The notes under the pieces are model-generated. The model was not told the DNA's origin. It saw only the letters and a program-made list of their open reading frames with translations, and made no database searches. 64,000 bases of DNA from the NCBI GenBank assembly GCA_004352715.1, contig SCFE01000004.1, positions 3,234,642 through 3,298,641 on the forward strand, in the 5' to 3' direction. The DNA is from Hofstenia miamia. Taxonomy: Eukaryota > Xenacoelomorpha > Acoela. Below, one piece after another: positions 1 to 10,054 of this stretch (within the stretch, counting starts at the first letter, position 1; each line of letters opens with the position of its first letter). Both the position numbers and the translations under genes were made by a program.

Positions 1-823
1 AATGTCTTGCAATATAAATTTAGTGTTTGTTCTTTATTTTGCGATTGTTTGTACTATTCTTGTTCTCATTGCCTTGGCTGCAATTTTTAAGTAAGTTTTA
101 TCTAATTGTTTGAAGCAGCTTCAATTTTCAATTCACAAAAATATTGAAAAACGGGTAATTTTCGATTTTGACAATAAAATTAATATGGCGGTAATATCAT
201 AAGAAACTCAACTATTTAAGCTCTATAAATATATAATTTTTATAGCAATTTTAGCAATTAGATTGCTACAAACCTCATAAATATGCAAAGAAATAAATTT
301 GTTGAAGTCTTGGCAATTTCAACTCATAATCAAAGTCACATCAATTAAAAACGGATTTGCTTCCTTTGGGTGGACAATTACAAATAAAAGAAGCAATCTA
401 TTTCAAACATATATAGATATTGGCAGAAAATTGTGGCCCATCCCCAGCCGGAATCCTGTTGGGCCCATTTAAATCCTGGCCATTTTAGCACCATTTTATG
501 ATCGTTGACAAAAACAATACTGGAATTTTTTGGTTTGTTTTGCCAAAATTGAATATATTAGATTGTAGTACTAAAAGAGCATTTATTACTATTGTAATAT
601 TTCAAAATTTAACATTGATTTTTTAACACATTGCTTCTAAATCATATAGGATTCACTACATTAGAGTTGATTTATATGCATTGTTCCAAGCCCTATCCTG
701 TTCTCCCCGGTATATCGTATATGTCCATTTTTGATTTCAAGACAGCATTGAAGCATTAAAAATACACATTCGAAGGAAGCAAATATATTTTAAACCCATG
801 TTTATAATAATAATATTAATAAA
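1..823. other. AT-rich non-coding stretch
   Basis: No open reading frame, domain or element end that I can recognise. A short GC-richer patch at about 436-483 stands out from the AT-rich background but carries no recognisable motif. Confidence 0.5.

Positions 824-871
<48 letters not shown>
824..871. repeat. (TAA)n microsatellite at the 5' side of retrotransposon copy A
   Basis: About fifteen TAA units run directly into the 5' end of copy A, and a shorter TAA run lies at its 3' end (3368-3380). The same trinucleotide, in the same phase relative to the element, flanks the other copies, so this is most likely the split insertion target. Confidence 0.9.
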
Positions 872-872
<1 letters not shown>

Positions 873-949
873 GCCCAGTTGGTAGAGACACAGATTGGTA
901 AGATGAGGTTAAGCAACTATGATCGTGGTTAGCAAACTGGATGACTTAG

Positions 950-1090
950 CTCACAGGGTAGGAAGCACTCTAAAGCCTTGGTTGGCAACTTCCTAGGACA
1001 AGGGCAGTCCAAAATGAAAGCTCATGGGGCAGGAAGGTCTCTTAAGCCTTGGTTGGCAACTTCCTAGGAGAATGTGAGTCCAAAATCAAA
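950..1090 (+). repeat. 5'-leader tandem duplication, copy A (two ~71-bp units)
   Basis: Two adjacent units (about 950-1020 and 1021-1090) share a core reading GCCTTGGTTGGCAACTTCC. Each holds a small inverted repeat, GGAAG...CTTCC. The same pair occurs in copy B at 13337-13479, so the duplication belongs to the family and not to this insertion. Confidence 0.85.
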
Positions 1091-1107
1091 CACAAAAAAT
1101 AACACTG

Positions 1108-3317
1108 ATGAAAAGTCATGATAGAGCAAAGGCCCTCAGTCCCCGGCAGGCCTTCAATGGTCAGAGGGTGCTAAGAATCTCCGGACAACAGGCGGACTCC
1201 ACAATCGGGAGTGTGGACTCGAGAAGTGGCAGTACANAAGCAAAGGGAAGATGAAATGAAAGACATTGTGACAGAAGTGGCGAAGCAGCAGAACCAGTAG
1301 ACGTAGAAACTGCAGCAGCAATAAAGAAAAAGTTGAAAGAAGAAATAGGTGAGAGAACAAGTTTGCCAGTTCCAAGAGGAGTTAAGAAAAGCAAGCTAGC
1401 AGTAGAGACAGCAAAGGTCAATAAAGTGTTGGAGAGGATAGATGCTAGGAGTGTCACAGAGGTAAATAGCTTAGTGTATGCAGGTGCATGTGAAGTGCTG
1501 AAGAATGTAGGCATGGATAGGAAAAAGAATGGGAGAGAAGAATTGAGAATAAAGTGGCAAAGATTAGGCAGCAAATAGGGAAGATCACGGCAAGTAAGGC
1601 AGTGCAAGACAGGTGCAGAGTAGGTAAGGGGAAGACTATAGAAATTGCAAGAGAAGAGCTTAAGCAGAGATTAGTTGCAGAAGCTGAGAAACTGAGAAAA
1701 TATAGGGGAAGGACAAAGCAGGCAAGAGACAATATGAAGTTTGAGACCCGAAATGGAAGATTCTACAAAGAAGGCCACAGCTAGAGCAGGTTAGGACGCA
1801 GTAAGGTTCTGGGAAAATATATGGGGAAGTGCGGAACCAGAGATAGAGAGTGAGCAGATGCAGAAGGAATTCAGGCAAGAAGAAGTAATCACAACTGCAA
1901 GGTTGAAGGAGGCTCTAAAGAAGATGAAGAACTGGAAGGTACATGGGTATTGGCTGAAGAAATTCACTAGTGTTCATGAGAACTAGCAGTAGCATTTCAG
2001 GAGTGTGTGGTGAGTGGGTGCTCAGAGTGGGTGGTAGTGGGAAGGACATTTCTGATACAGAAGGACCCAAAGAAAGGTAGTGAGGCAAGCAACTTCAGGC
2101 CAATAACATGTCTGCCAACAACTTGGAAATTGCTAACCTCAGTGATTTCAAGTATGCTAGTATGTTATTTAGAACAGAACAAGTTGATATCAGAGGAACA
2201 AAAGGGATGCAGGACAAAGATGAGAGGGTGCAAAGATCAGTTGTTAATAGACCAGGCAGTGGTGGAGAATTGTAGAAGATGCATGCTAGTTCAAGGAAGA
2301 TGTTGTAGAAGCAAGTGGAGACATTGGAGAAGGCAAGCAGAGATTCAGGGTTGGAGTTTGGATTAGGAAAGTGTGCAACAGTGACAATGACTAGAGGCAA
2401 GTGTGTGGATGGGATGGTTTGAGGGCGAGCAGTGGGGATAAGATTAAGGAAGTCAAGGAGGGTTACAAGTACTTAGGAGTAATAGAGAAGGACAGAACAG
2501 ATCACGTGGAAATGAAGATGAGGCTAACTAAAGAGTACAAGAGGAGAGTAAGGAAGGTACTACACAAGTCAGCATTGAATGAGCAGAATAGTATAAAAGC
2601 AATTAATACATGGGCTATACCAGTGTTGAGATATTTGGCAGGAATAGTTAGGTGGAATAAGAATGAACTGAGGGAGTTAGACAGAGAGACAAGGAAGGTA
2701 GTAGCAGCAGAGAGAGCTTTCAACCTAAATGGAGATGTAGATAGGTTGTACATGGCAAGGCATAAAGGAGGGAAAGGACTGCTAAGTGTGGAGGAGACTG
2801 TAGAAGCAGAAGCACTAGGGCTAAAGGAATATGTAGAAGAGCAACCTAAGGGGTCCCTACTAGAGGTCACTAAGGAGTTAAAGAAGATAAGAACTGAGAG
2901 TGAAGGAAAGAAGGTAAACCAGAGTAGGATGGAATCAGAGAGACAAACAAGGTATAGGCAGAAGAAAATGCATGGAGAAAGAATACTGGAGGAACACAGA
3001 AAAGTGTGACAGAGATGAAAGCAACAAGTGGTTAAAGAACTCAGGACTGAAAAGAGAAACAGAAATGTAGAAAGCAAGGAGAAAAGATAGACAAGTACAG
3101 AGAGTTAGCAGAGGAAATAGAAAGACTGTGGAAGTTAAAGAAGGTTGAAGTAGTCCCGGTAGTAGTAGGAGCACTAGGAGCAGTGAGAAAGAAGCATAAG
3201 AGATACTTGGAGGAGTTGGGAGTATCAAAGTGGGGAGGAGAGGTAGCACAGAAGGCAGCATTGTTAGGAACAGCTAGAGTCCTGAGGAAAGCTCTCAGAC
3301 TCCATGGGAACTGGTGA
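1108..3317 (+). pseudogene. Relic of the retrotransposon ORF, copy A
   Basis: The ATG at 1108 corresponds to the ATG of copy B. The N-terminal segment then jumps across the N at 1237 into the acidic linker. Readable blocks follow: the region ending LERIDARSVTEVNS (1333-1578), the FRPITCLPT block of RT (2095-2130), the thumb segment from about 2401 to 3009 with YKYLGV, and the extreme C-terminus up to the TGA at 3315-3317. Several frame changes and stops separate these blocks. The catalytic RT aspartates, the CCHC finger and the PD...D nuclease residues are absent, so this copy cannot make an active enzyme. It retains the ancestral KKFTSVH segment that copy B has replaced with asparagines. Confidence 0.88.
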
Positions 3318-3380
3318 GTTCCCCGAGCTGAGAGGGATACCAGCATGAGGCTGTGAGAAGAAATGAAATAATAATAATAT

Positions 3381-5960
3381 TTATTTTTAAAATCATTATA
3401 CAAATAAAGTGTTATTAAGATTTTAAAAATAGATTTTTTTGCTTCAATGACTAAGTTTGTTTGTTGGAGTTGATTGAGTTCTTTGGTTATATAAATAGTT
3501 GATTTTTCTTGATTTCAAATGCATTTTTACATTTCTTTTAAAGTCTTTAGTTAATTTTTCTTCTTTAAATTGAGATGGTAATTCATTCCATAACTCAATA
3601 CAAAACTTAGTAAACGAGTTATTCATCATATTTTTCATAAATTTTACTTTTCTATAAGAATGTGTTCTTAAATGTATTTTAGCTGGTATTTTGTCTCTTG
3701 CCTTCAATTTGAAAAATACTTCTAGAGATTTTAGTTTTTTTATAAATATTCTAATGAAAATAAGTAGCTATCTTTTGTATTTTAGCTTGATTTCTTCTTT
3801 CACAGATGGTATTGATACTCCAATTGAAAATTCTTTCTAGTTTGATCTTCAATCTTTTATTGAGCGTTGTTAATAAACAGGTTGAATATAATTAATGAGG
3901 CAATATATATTATTTTATTAGAGTAATTTTCCAATTAATAGCTATAAAACTTTGAAGTTTAGACAGCGTCATTTTCTGCATTATTTTGTTGACTTCGATT
4001 TCAAATGTTAACTTATTGTCAAAGATTATTCCTAAGCAATAATTTTTGTGTCTCTTGTTGTATAATATTATTGTTTGTTTTTAACATTTATTTTTCAGTT
4101 TTGTTAGAATTATTTAACACCATAAATCTAGTCTTGTCACCACTTAATTTCATTATATTTTTTTCAAACTATAATATTGCAGTTTGTAGTGTGTATAATA
4201 AATCAAAATTATTGGTTAAATGCAGCAAGGTGTCATATTGGAAACATTTTATGTTTTCATTAAAATTGATGTCATTAACATAAAGATTGAATATTAATGG
4301 CCCTAGAACGGAGCCTTGAGGTATCTCTTTATTAATTATTAGTTTATTAGAGATTTCATTATTTACATTTACATTTTGTTGTCTATTAGTTAAATATGAG
4401 GTTAATAACTTAGTTACATATTTATTAAAGTTGTGTATGTTTTAATTTTTTAATTAGTATTTTATTGAATTAAATGCTTTAGATAGATCTAATGATAAGA
4501 CGTAAATACTATCTTTTATCTATGTGATTTCTCCAATCGTCTAAAATGAAAATTAATGCATTTTTCGTAGACATATTCTTTCCAAATCCAAATTGTAAAG
4601 ATCGTATTGTTTGATGTTTTTCGAAATATTCATTAAATTGGTTACATAAAATTCTTTCAAATATTTTACTTATAATCGATAGAACTGAGATTGGCCTGTA
4701 ATAATGCAATTATTAACACAATTTTCTAATGTTTCTAATGTTTTCCTTTTTTCATTCTCATTACTTATCTCATGATACATGGTCCAGCAAATCTGTTAGG
4801 CTATCAAGATTCTATTAAATGTAGAGACTCAAAATTTAGCTTAATGAAAAATCCTTTGGATACCAAAAATGCCATGCCAATGTTTAAACATATCGTTGGT
4901 AGTACCTGGGCATCAAAACAAAAGATAAGAAGTTCCGAATTAACATTATTTCCAAGAAAGCAGAGTTTGTGAAAAAGAGTGTTAAATTTTCCTGTACTAT
5001 CAGATCGGCCTACTCAATTAAAAATTGAATGTAGTGTAGTAGCTTCATCTATATTACCTTTTTCGTATATAGGTATTATTTCTGCAATTTTCAATTCCTC
5101 TAGAAAAATACCTTCATTGGTTTAATGTGCCGCATAGTGGTCGCCTTATGATTTTTATTGCTTCTTTTATAAACCATGCTTGCGTTTAGATGTCTTGATG
5201 TTTCCTAAAATTGATGTACTGTTGCAAAAGTAAAATAATTTTTTTGTTTCTTAAATTCTTATGAATTATCATTTGTTCTTGATTGTGAATATTTCTTTTT
5301 TCAAAATCAATAAATTTTCCTAATTTTACAAATGATTCATTTAGAATGGTTGCTATTATTTTTCTGATTTTAATAATGTGATCATTTTCATTTCTCATAG
5401 TTACAACTTGCAACAATTTTTTGGTTTGGAAAAAACTAGAAATGAATTTCCATTTTTGTGAATTATTTTTGTTTTCAAAAGACTTTCAAAAAAATATTTA
5501 AGTCTTGTTTGCATTAATTAGCTACTTGGTTTCTTATGTTCTTCTATTCAATAAAGTTTGCTATATTCTTATCCTTACATTATTTTACATAAAGCAGTAT
5601 GTTTAATTTTGATTAAAAGCTTAGTTTCATTTGTCATCAATAGTGTCCATTTCGGTAATTTCTTATCAGCATTGTTTATTGTAAAGATAATTTAAATGAT
5701 CAGTAATAGTTTAGTTTTTTATTAACATTTTCTAAGTTGCAAAAAATTCCGAATTTAGTAGTAAAAGGTCATTGAATAATACGTCTATTGAATTTACATA
5801 TTGTATTGTATTGGTTTTATGATTGGTTCAACTTCTTCTTGTATATTGCACATGTTGATAAATGATCTGATGTTAAACAATCAGTAACGAAACATTCAAA
5901 ATTTGCTTTTTTATTTATTGTTAGAATATTTAATTATATTCGGCTCCGTTTCGGATCGAA
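3381..5960 (-). mobile_element. APE-type LINE relic (CR1/L2/Jockey-like)
   Basis: Read on the minus strand, the order of decayed blocks is that of an apurinic-endonuclease LINE. An endonuclease end with SDHL lies near 5860; a segment like LKIAEIIPIYEKGN near 5040-5105 matches the region just before RT motif 1. YRPISVLSIISKIFERIL follows at 4655-4705, then QFGFGKNMSTKNALIF, then GSVLGPLIFNLYVNDINFN near 4260-4330. The expected FADDT motif is damaged to FQYDT. The C-terminal motif LWNELPSQFKEEK is at about 3575-3610. Stops and frameshifts are many. The 3' end, about 3381-3400, ends in ATT units that touch the 3' end of copy A. A block at 4715-5035 interrupts the RT. Confidence 0.75.
4715..5035. 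other. ~320-bp insertion inside the LINE relic
   Basis: In the LINE on the minus strand, the segment ending near 5040 and the YRPIS block at 4705 should be only a few codons apart. About 320 bp separates them and does not translate as LINE. On the plus strand this stretch holds a 66-codon open frame (4772-4972), which I do not recognise. I see no clear terminal repeats. Confidence 0.45.
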
Positions 5961-6160
5961 AACTAAATTTTTTTTAAAATTTCGAATCGGATCGGATGCG
6001 GATCATGAAGTTTCGGAATCGAATCGGATCGAATCCTAAAATCCCTTGATTTTACTTAGACCTTAGATAAAGTTCTCCCCATAAACTTTTAGAATAATTT
6101 AAATTCAAATGTTATTTGTTACTACTATTGGGTTGGGGTTATGGTTAGGGTTCTGCTTGC
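5938..6160. repeat. GGATCG-word island followed by telomere-like words
   Basis: Repeats of CGGATCGGAT and GAATCGGATCGAAT occupy 5941-6035. A GGGTTGGGGTTATGGTTAGGG run lies near 6130-6150. The same two sequence types occur in the same order at 39575-39858, with similar spacer text, so these are two copies of one repeat family or one recurring kind of low-complexity tract. The rest, to about 6360, shows nothing recognisable. Confidence 0.5.
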
Positions 6161-7363
6161 AATTTTTATTAATGGTTTGCCCGACTGTTGCGTTGTCACT
6201 ACTACCACGATATTTTGTGATTACCAAAATATTTGTAAATCGGTTTGTAGCAGTGATTGACAATTCCAACCCACACGCGACGTTAGGTTTGAGATCGGAT
6301 TTGTTTTTACATTTTCAGGTTGTATCCCTATGCATAGAGCAATAAGAACATATCACTTGATAATGGTTTGAAAACAATATGGAGATTAATTACTGCATAG
6401 CGCAATTAGTTTCATTGTGTTCATTACAGGTACCCTTCAACCCCCGAATCATGTAGCATCCTCAATCGAGAGGGTACTTAGTAGCGCAAACCAAGGTCTC
6501 ATGAAGACGTTGTTGATGAAATTATATTCTTGCATTGATTTGAAAACATTTTATCGTTTATATGTAAGTTAAAGCCAAATACTTCAATTTTTAAATGTTT
6601 GCCTTAGGGTTTTCGGGTTGGGCGCCGGATAATACAATGCACTTCAATGTGACCAAGACTGAGCTTGATAACTTTGGTAGAAAGGTTACTAACTTAGAAT
6701 TTGCTGGTTGTATATTTCCTCCTACCAATACTTATTTGTGTGGCAGAGATTGTGTAATGAATTTATAGAAAAATACAATGAAAGTTTTCGAATAGTTGAG
6801 CTTTTGCTTATTTCTAAATTTACCATTTATTTTTGAAACTATTTTCTACATTATGCAATTTTTCTTTATCTTTCAGAAATCGTTTTTTCATAGTTAAATT
6901 AGCGTTTCGTAATTAGAAAATCCGGTTGGTACTTTTTAACGACACAAGGAACCTTCAAACCAAAAAACCTTGAGATCGACATAGCAAATCTTGTTGACAA
7001 AGTTTGCTAAAAAATAAGCATGAATGAGATATACGTATCAATTATATTAAAAGGGACATCAAAATTTAGTATGTTGCTTAAAAAAGCAGTTGTTTATTGA
7101 GTTGTAATCTAGGCTAAATGATAAAATATACTTGATTTCATAAAAAATACTCAGATGAATATTTTAATGTACATATGAGAAAATTTTGACTGACCATCTA
7201 ATGCTATTGATCTTCATTCAAATTTTTAAAGAATGATTTGTAGTGAACATCTATTTATAATACTAAATAAGATTTTTAATATGACCACTAAATATACTCA
7301 CACAACTTAATCCTTAGTTAAACTTCCTTAATATTTCCTAATTTTGTTTAAAAAAAGTGAATG
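6161..7363. other. AT-rich non-coding stretch
   Basis: No credible coding region. It is downstream (3' side) of the secreted-protein gene on the minus strand. An AATAAA-type signal on that strand lies near 7092-7097, about 270 bp past the stop; whether it is used is unknown. Confidence 0.4.
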
Positions 7364-8089
7364 TTAAACATTAAAGTTATTCATAGCATTCGACACATCT
7401 TCTGAGAAATCAATTTCATTCATGCTCATGGCATTCACATGAGATTTGAATGGCATCAGTTTTACTGATTGGCACTCATTGCATGCACAACTTGTAATAA
7501 TGCTATATTCATGTTTCACTAGTGTTCTTGATCCCTCGCATTCAAACAAGGCGGTAAATCTTTCCCTTGTTTTACCTTTGCAGCAATAACATTTACTTCG
7601 TTCTAAATCGTTGCTAAGAGAATACGATGATGAGCTAGCGCAAACACCGATACACTTCGACTTAACAAACGGAGTAATTATTTTGCATTTTTGACCATTG
7701 TACGTAGAGCTAAGCGGAGAAAGAAGTTCATAAATAGGTTTGCATCCTTGTTTAGGAATTGAAGAACAACTTGGACAGCAGCTTCCTTTTTTATAATGTG
7801 TAAACATTCCATGCCCGCATGGCTTAACAAGGCAATGTATGTCTCTACAATTTTTTCCCAAATAGGGATTTTCTGGAAGAGATGGATTTGGATTAACAGT
7901 AAATTGAAGACACATGCCACATGTTTTTTTACAAAGTTCTCTAACATTGGGTATTGTTTCACAATAATTCTGACGTTTCCACTTAATACAAATTATTGAG
8001 CTTTCTCTATCATCACATATTTCAGTATTCTGTTGATTTCCAAAACAACATGAAGCAGATATAATCAAGAAGACAGCGATTGAATTCAT
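7364..8089 (-). CDS. Secreted ShKT / VWC-like / C-terminal cystine-knot protein
   Basis: A complete 241-codon frame from ATG (8089) to TAA. Residues 1-17 form a hydrophobic signal peptide. Residues 25-60 match a ShKT domain, with six cysteines at 25, 34, 43, 53, 57 and 60 and the ending CKKTCGMC. Residues 81-108 hold a short VWC-like motif ending GSCCPSC. Residues 116 to about 213 have the spacing of a CTCK cystine knot: C-I-G-V-C, then CYCC, then CACNEC. CTCK domains usually drive dimerisation of secreted proteins. ShKT domains occur in channel-blocking toxins but also widely in extracellular enzymes and matrix proteins, so a toxin role is not implied. The gene is intact and intronless here, between LINE remains on both sides. 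Upstream, two TTTTCAG/TTTCAG acceptor-like sites (8106-8124) could serve trans- or cis-splicing of a leader. The exact family is unknown to me. Confidence 0.82.
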   Translation of the reverse strand: MNSIAVFLIISASCCFGNQQNTEICDDRESSIICIKWKRQNYCETIPNVRELCKKTCGMCLQFTVNPNPSLPENPYLGKNCRDIHCLVKPCGHGMFTHYKKGSCCPSCSSIPKQGCKPIYELLSPLSSTYNGQKCKIITPFVKSKCIGVCASSSSYSLSNDLERSKCYCCKGKTRERFTALFECEGSRTLVKHEYSIITSCACNECQSVKLMPFKSHVNAMSMNEIDFSEDVSNAMNNFNV

Positions 8090-9479
8090 CTTCTAATGTT
8101 GCCAACAGTTCTGAAAATGCTGAAATTAAGCTATTTATTAACTCATGTTTAAATATTTGTAAATAGCTAAGGTCTCATAGGCAAACAAATATTGTAAATT
8201 GAAACATAAATAATTACTGTACATGGTCTATAATAGTGCTATACTACACTTCCAATTATTTTCTACAATAAAATTTCCTATATTTGTCGGGTTCAAAAGA
8301 ACTAAAATTGATGAAATATAGATTTGAAATTTGATAAATTTAATGGCTTAAATATGTAAACCAATCAGTATTTAAATATGTGTACACCCAATAATTAAAA
8401 CGAGTGGAACCATTATGTGGAAATGTCCATTATTTTTGTTACAATATAAGTTATTTTTGAAATAGCGTAAATTCTAAGTATTATAGCCATAGAATTTTTA
8501 CATGGTCATTTTTTTATTTATAATCGGTTGACGGAAACATCAGTGGAGACCTTTAATGTGAACTTAAGGGCAATTAGTTTGAAGATGGTGCAAGAATGAG
8601 TCTCTTTACCTCAACTTCCAATCAAAAATTGATCTTGCTAAAAAACCAAAATGACTGCAAATATTCTTTCTGACAAGACGACAATATGTGAAGCAACTTT
8701 TCAAAATGTCTTTTTAGGTAGTTAGGGGTTTTCACAGCTTGAAAGCCGCGCTACAGTTGTTCAGATTCAGATCACTACCATCAAATAGATTTGAATTGAA
8801 GTAAAGCGCGTGTGTGACTATTGTACAGCTTTCATGATGTGCTATAAACATTTATTTAGGTCGAAACATTACGATTCCTTAAGTAAATAATACGTTGTAT
8901 TCATTTATATCTAAAAATTTGCATACTTCTATAATCAGCAAAGCATATTTGTAAAACGAGTCGAGTCGGGATGCGTTATAAATACATGTAAAACAAACTT
9001 TACATTACAGAATAAATATATTAAGTCTACGTAACGTACTCAAACCTAAATATCTTGAAGTACCTCTTGATGATAATCTTCATCTTTCTGAAGAAGGTCC
9101 TTATTCAAGTTAAGAAATTGGCATTTGAAGTTAGAAGCATTATCGAAACTTCTCAATCATTGTTTGCAACATAATTTTGCTGCTGTCACTGCTGCTGCTC
9201 CATGTTTAATGAAATAAGCAAAAATCAATGTACCTGACGAACATGTGCGCCTAAATGTCTCTGAAAATATTGCTTTCAGTGAAAATATAAAAGTGAGAAT
9301 TTCAACAAAAATGACCTTAACCTGACCTCGATTTTAAGATAATATCTTGCATTTATATAACCTTTTGAAGTGAGTGAAAACTGGTAGTCAATTTATAACT
9401 ATTTAAAACAACATTAGGAAATACTATTATGATAACCGCACATTCATTAATACATACAAAAACTAAAATCACTAAAAAT
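8090..9479. other. AT-rich intergenic stretch upstream of the secreted-protein gene
   Basis: No supported gene. The first 200 bp should hold the promoter and any leader exon of the minus-strand gene; AT-rich TATA-like strings are present but not distinctive in this background. Confidence 0.4.
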
Positions 9480-9810
9480 ATTTTTCAAATTAGACCCAAG
9501 AAAATTTAAATTTAGAAAAAGAATCATGAAGAACTGTTTTATCAACTACTATATGGATCTATGGAACAAACTACTATCTGAAATTAAAGAAAGAATCTCA
9601 TTTTAAAGAATTTAAGAAAAAAATTAAATTAGAATTATCATCAAAGGAAAAATCTTATTTGAATATTCAAAGAATAAAGTCTGTTACTAAGTAATATCAA
9701 TTTGAAACTAAGTGGAATTATAGAAAAACAAATTACTTTAAACCTTAATAAGTATTTTTTATACTTTTTTGTAATATACCAAGGCTTAAAATAAATCATT
9801 ATTATTGAAA
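9480..9810 (+). mobile_element. 3' fragment of an APE-type LINE
   Basis: On the plus strand a decayed frame contains MDLWNKLLSEIKE followed, after a one-base shift, by FKEFKKKIKLELSS. This is the usual C-terminal layout of CR1/L2-like LINEs and parallels the LWNELPSQFKEEK end of the relic at 3381-5960. It ends AATAAATCATTATTATTG (about 9791-9808), a short ATT tail like that of the other LINE. Confidence 0.45.
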
Positions 9811-9988
9811 TATCTGAATTCTTTTATAGTATTGAATCCATTCAGTATTTGATGTATAAATAAAAGAATATTGAAAAATTAATCTTAGGGAATCTATTTA
9901 ATATACAACTTTAATTCCTAAATATCATATAGGTTGATAGATTAATGAATGTATAAGATAAGTTTATTTACTTTTGAAATTTTAGCAT

Positions 9989-10011
9989 AATTATTATTAT
10001 TATTATTATTA
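9989..10011. repeat. (TTA)n at the 3' side of retrotransposon copy B
   Basis: About seven TTA units directly abut the 3' terminus of copy B (minus strand). With the array at 13568-13598 this frames the element. Confidence 0.9.
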
Positions 10012-10054
10012 CATCTCACAGCTTCATGCTGGTATCCCTCTCAGCTCGGGGAAC

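Larger units (their letters stand above)
871..3367 (+). mobile_element. R4/Dong-like non-LTR retrotransposon, copy A (internally deleted)
   Basis: About 2.5 kb against 3.56 kb for copy B. It keeps both natural ends: the 5' start TAGCCCAGTTGG beside (TAA)n and the 3' end GCTGTGAGAAG beside a short TAA run. Compared with copy B it lacks three blocks: about 235 bp at 1237 (a single N marks the join), about 330 bp near 2282 (RT motifs A, B and most of C) and about 410 bp near 3068 (the CCHC finger and nuclease core). An 18-bp loss lies near 1939. Two large junctions share 5-6 bp microhomology (GAAGA and ACAGAA). The copy is dead for autonomous movement but could in principle be mobilised in trans. 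Confidence 0.88.
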
